Below, piece after piece: positions 4,811 to 5,762 of a stretch of 5,762 bases of DNA. Position 1 is the first letter of the stretch. The number at the start of each line of letters is the position of its first letter. The notes under the pieces are model-generated. The model was not told the origin of the DNA and ran no database searches. It worked only from the letters and a program-made list of their open reading frames with translations. Source of the DNA: Acidobacteriota bacterium (GTDB taxonomy: Bacteria > Acidobacteriota > Terriglobia > Terriglobales > Acidobacteriaceae). The stretch spans positions 1 through 5,762 of the forward strand of contig JAJZNH010000819.1 in NCBI GenBank assembly GCA_021811745.1, given 5' to 3'. The position numbers were made by a program, and so were the translations under genes.

Positions 4811-5762
4811 ATGTCCTACACGGCAGCCATCGACCAACTGAACGCACTCGCACCGGAGCTGTATACAGGCGCGGGGCATCAGCGGCGGAAGTTTTCATTG
4901 GACGAAGTGCACACGCTGCTGGAGGCGCTGGGCAATCCGCAGGCTTGCTTCCCTTCTGTGCTGGTTGCGGGGACCAATGGGAAGGGCTCGACCGCAGCGA
5001 CCCTGGGATCGATTTTGACGGCCTCAGGCCTGCACGTCGGGCTTTATACTTCGCCGCACCTGGAGCGGCCCAATGAACGGATTCGCGTGGACCACGCGGA
5101 GATATCTGACGAGGGCTTCGCAGAGTCCTACTTCCGCGTGCGCTCCGCGGCGGAGCAACTAGTGCAGGAGGGGCGGCTGCCGCAGATTCCCAGTTTTTTC
5201 GAGATTCTGACTGCTCAGGCTTTTCTTTGCTTCGCGGGGGCGGGCATCGACATTGCAGTGCTGGAAGTGGGGATGGGAGGACGGCTGGACGCAACCAATG
5301 TTGTGGAACCGCTTGTCTCGGTAATTACCGACATCTCATTGGACCACATGGAGTGGCTTGGGTCGACGATCTCCGCTATTGCAAGGGAGAAGGCGGGGAT
5401 CCTGCGGCGGAATGGAACCATGATTACGCTGCCGCAGCATCCGGAGGCCAACCAGGTGCTGGGCGAGGTGGCAACGGAGCTGGGCGTGCGCGGGGTGAGC
5501 GCGGTTCCCTACATGCCGGAGGGTACAGCGGGCGCCGCGGGGCCGTACTGGATTGAGGCGCTGGGAACGAGGATGGAGGTGGATTCGCCGCTGGTGGGAG
5601 CGCATCAGCACCGGAACTTGGCGCTGGCTATCGCCACAGCCGTGGAGCTGAAAGAGAGACATGGCTTCGCTGTAAGTGCGGAGACGATTGGCGACGGCAT
5701 CCGGCAAACACAATGGCCGGGCCGGCTGGAACGCGTGGTCGAAGACGACAGGGAGTGGATTC
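4811..5762 (+). CDS. folC: Folylpolyglutamate synthase / dihydrofolate synthase (3' end outside window)
   Basis: FolC is a cytoplasmic ATP-dependent ligase that adds glutamate to folates, and in many bacteria also joins glutamate to dihydropteroate. The first 317 residues are present; the family is usually about 420-450. Motifs in order: the P-loop AGTNGKGST (53-61), YTSPHLERPNERI, the EVGMGGRLDATN segment, TDISLDHMEWLG followed by IAREKAGILR, GAHQHRNLALA, and WPGRLE, which opens the C-terminal domain. All key FolC/Mur-ligase-like motifs seen so far are intact. The ATG at 4811 is the only ATG or GTG in the frame for well over 100 nt upstream, and it gives a standard FolC N-terminus, but there is no Shine-Dalgarno sequence before it (TAAGCTTTCC). 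The gene diverges from dnaN. Its coding strand is G-rich over C, opposite to the other three genes. Confidence 0.93.
   Translation, partial: MSYTAAIDQLNALAPELYTGAGHQRRKFSLDEVHTLLEALGNPQACFPSVLVAGTNGKGSTAATLGSILTASGLHVGLYTSPHLERPNERIRVDHAEISDEGFAESYFRVRSAAEQLVQEGRLPQIPSFFEILTAQAFLCFAGAGIDIAVLEVGMGGRLDATNVVEPLVSVITDISLDHMEWLGSTISAIAREKAGILRRNGTMITLPQHPEANQVLGEVATELGVRGVSAVPYMPEGTAGAAGPYWIEALGTRMEVDSPLVGAHQHRNLALAIATAVELKERHGFAVSAETIGDGIRQTQWPGRLERVVEDDREWI

Overview
The window looks like chromosomal DNA from a moderately GC-rich bacterium. Acidobacteriota is my best guess, from the flavour of the sliding-clamp N-terminus, the Tat-exported DUF362 protein and the IS1595-type remnant. No rRNA or other taxonomic marker is present, so this is inference. 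There is no tRNA, rRNA, CRISPR array or intact mobile element.

Layout, left to right: (1) the C-terminal half of a YegS/DagK-type lipid kinase, + strand, cut by the left edge (1-502). (2) A 434-bp gap with a perfect CRP-type palindrome (652-667) and a good sigma70-like promoter (782-810). (3) A complete Tat-exported DUF362 protein, + strand (937-2049), followed by a GC-rich hairpin. (4) About 950 bp of decayed mobile DNA: a minus-strand C-terminal relic resembling an IS701-type transposase (about 2189-2456) and a plus-strand N-terminal relic of an IS1595-type transposase (about 2679-2981), which ends just short of the clamp gene. (5) dnaN, the DNA polymerase III beta clamp, minus strand (3010-4182). 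(6) A 628-bp divergent intergenic region with DnaA-box-like motifs, a 12-bp direct repeat and an AT-rich purine tract. (7) The first 317 codons of folC, + strand, cut by the right edge (4811-5762).

The genes do not form a pathway or operon: dnaN serves replication, folC serves folate metabolism, the kinase acts on lipids, and the DUF362 protein has no known role. No new multi-gene system is evident. The most interesting signals are non-coding. G/C strand skew flips sign near 2.1 kb, at the edge of the IS graveyard. The dnaN-folC gap has some origin-like traits. A canonical CRP-family operator lies upstream of the DUF362 gene. The skew flip may mark a replication origin nearby or an old inversion breakpoint, and the window alone cannot decide between them.
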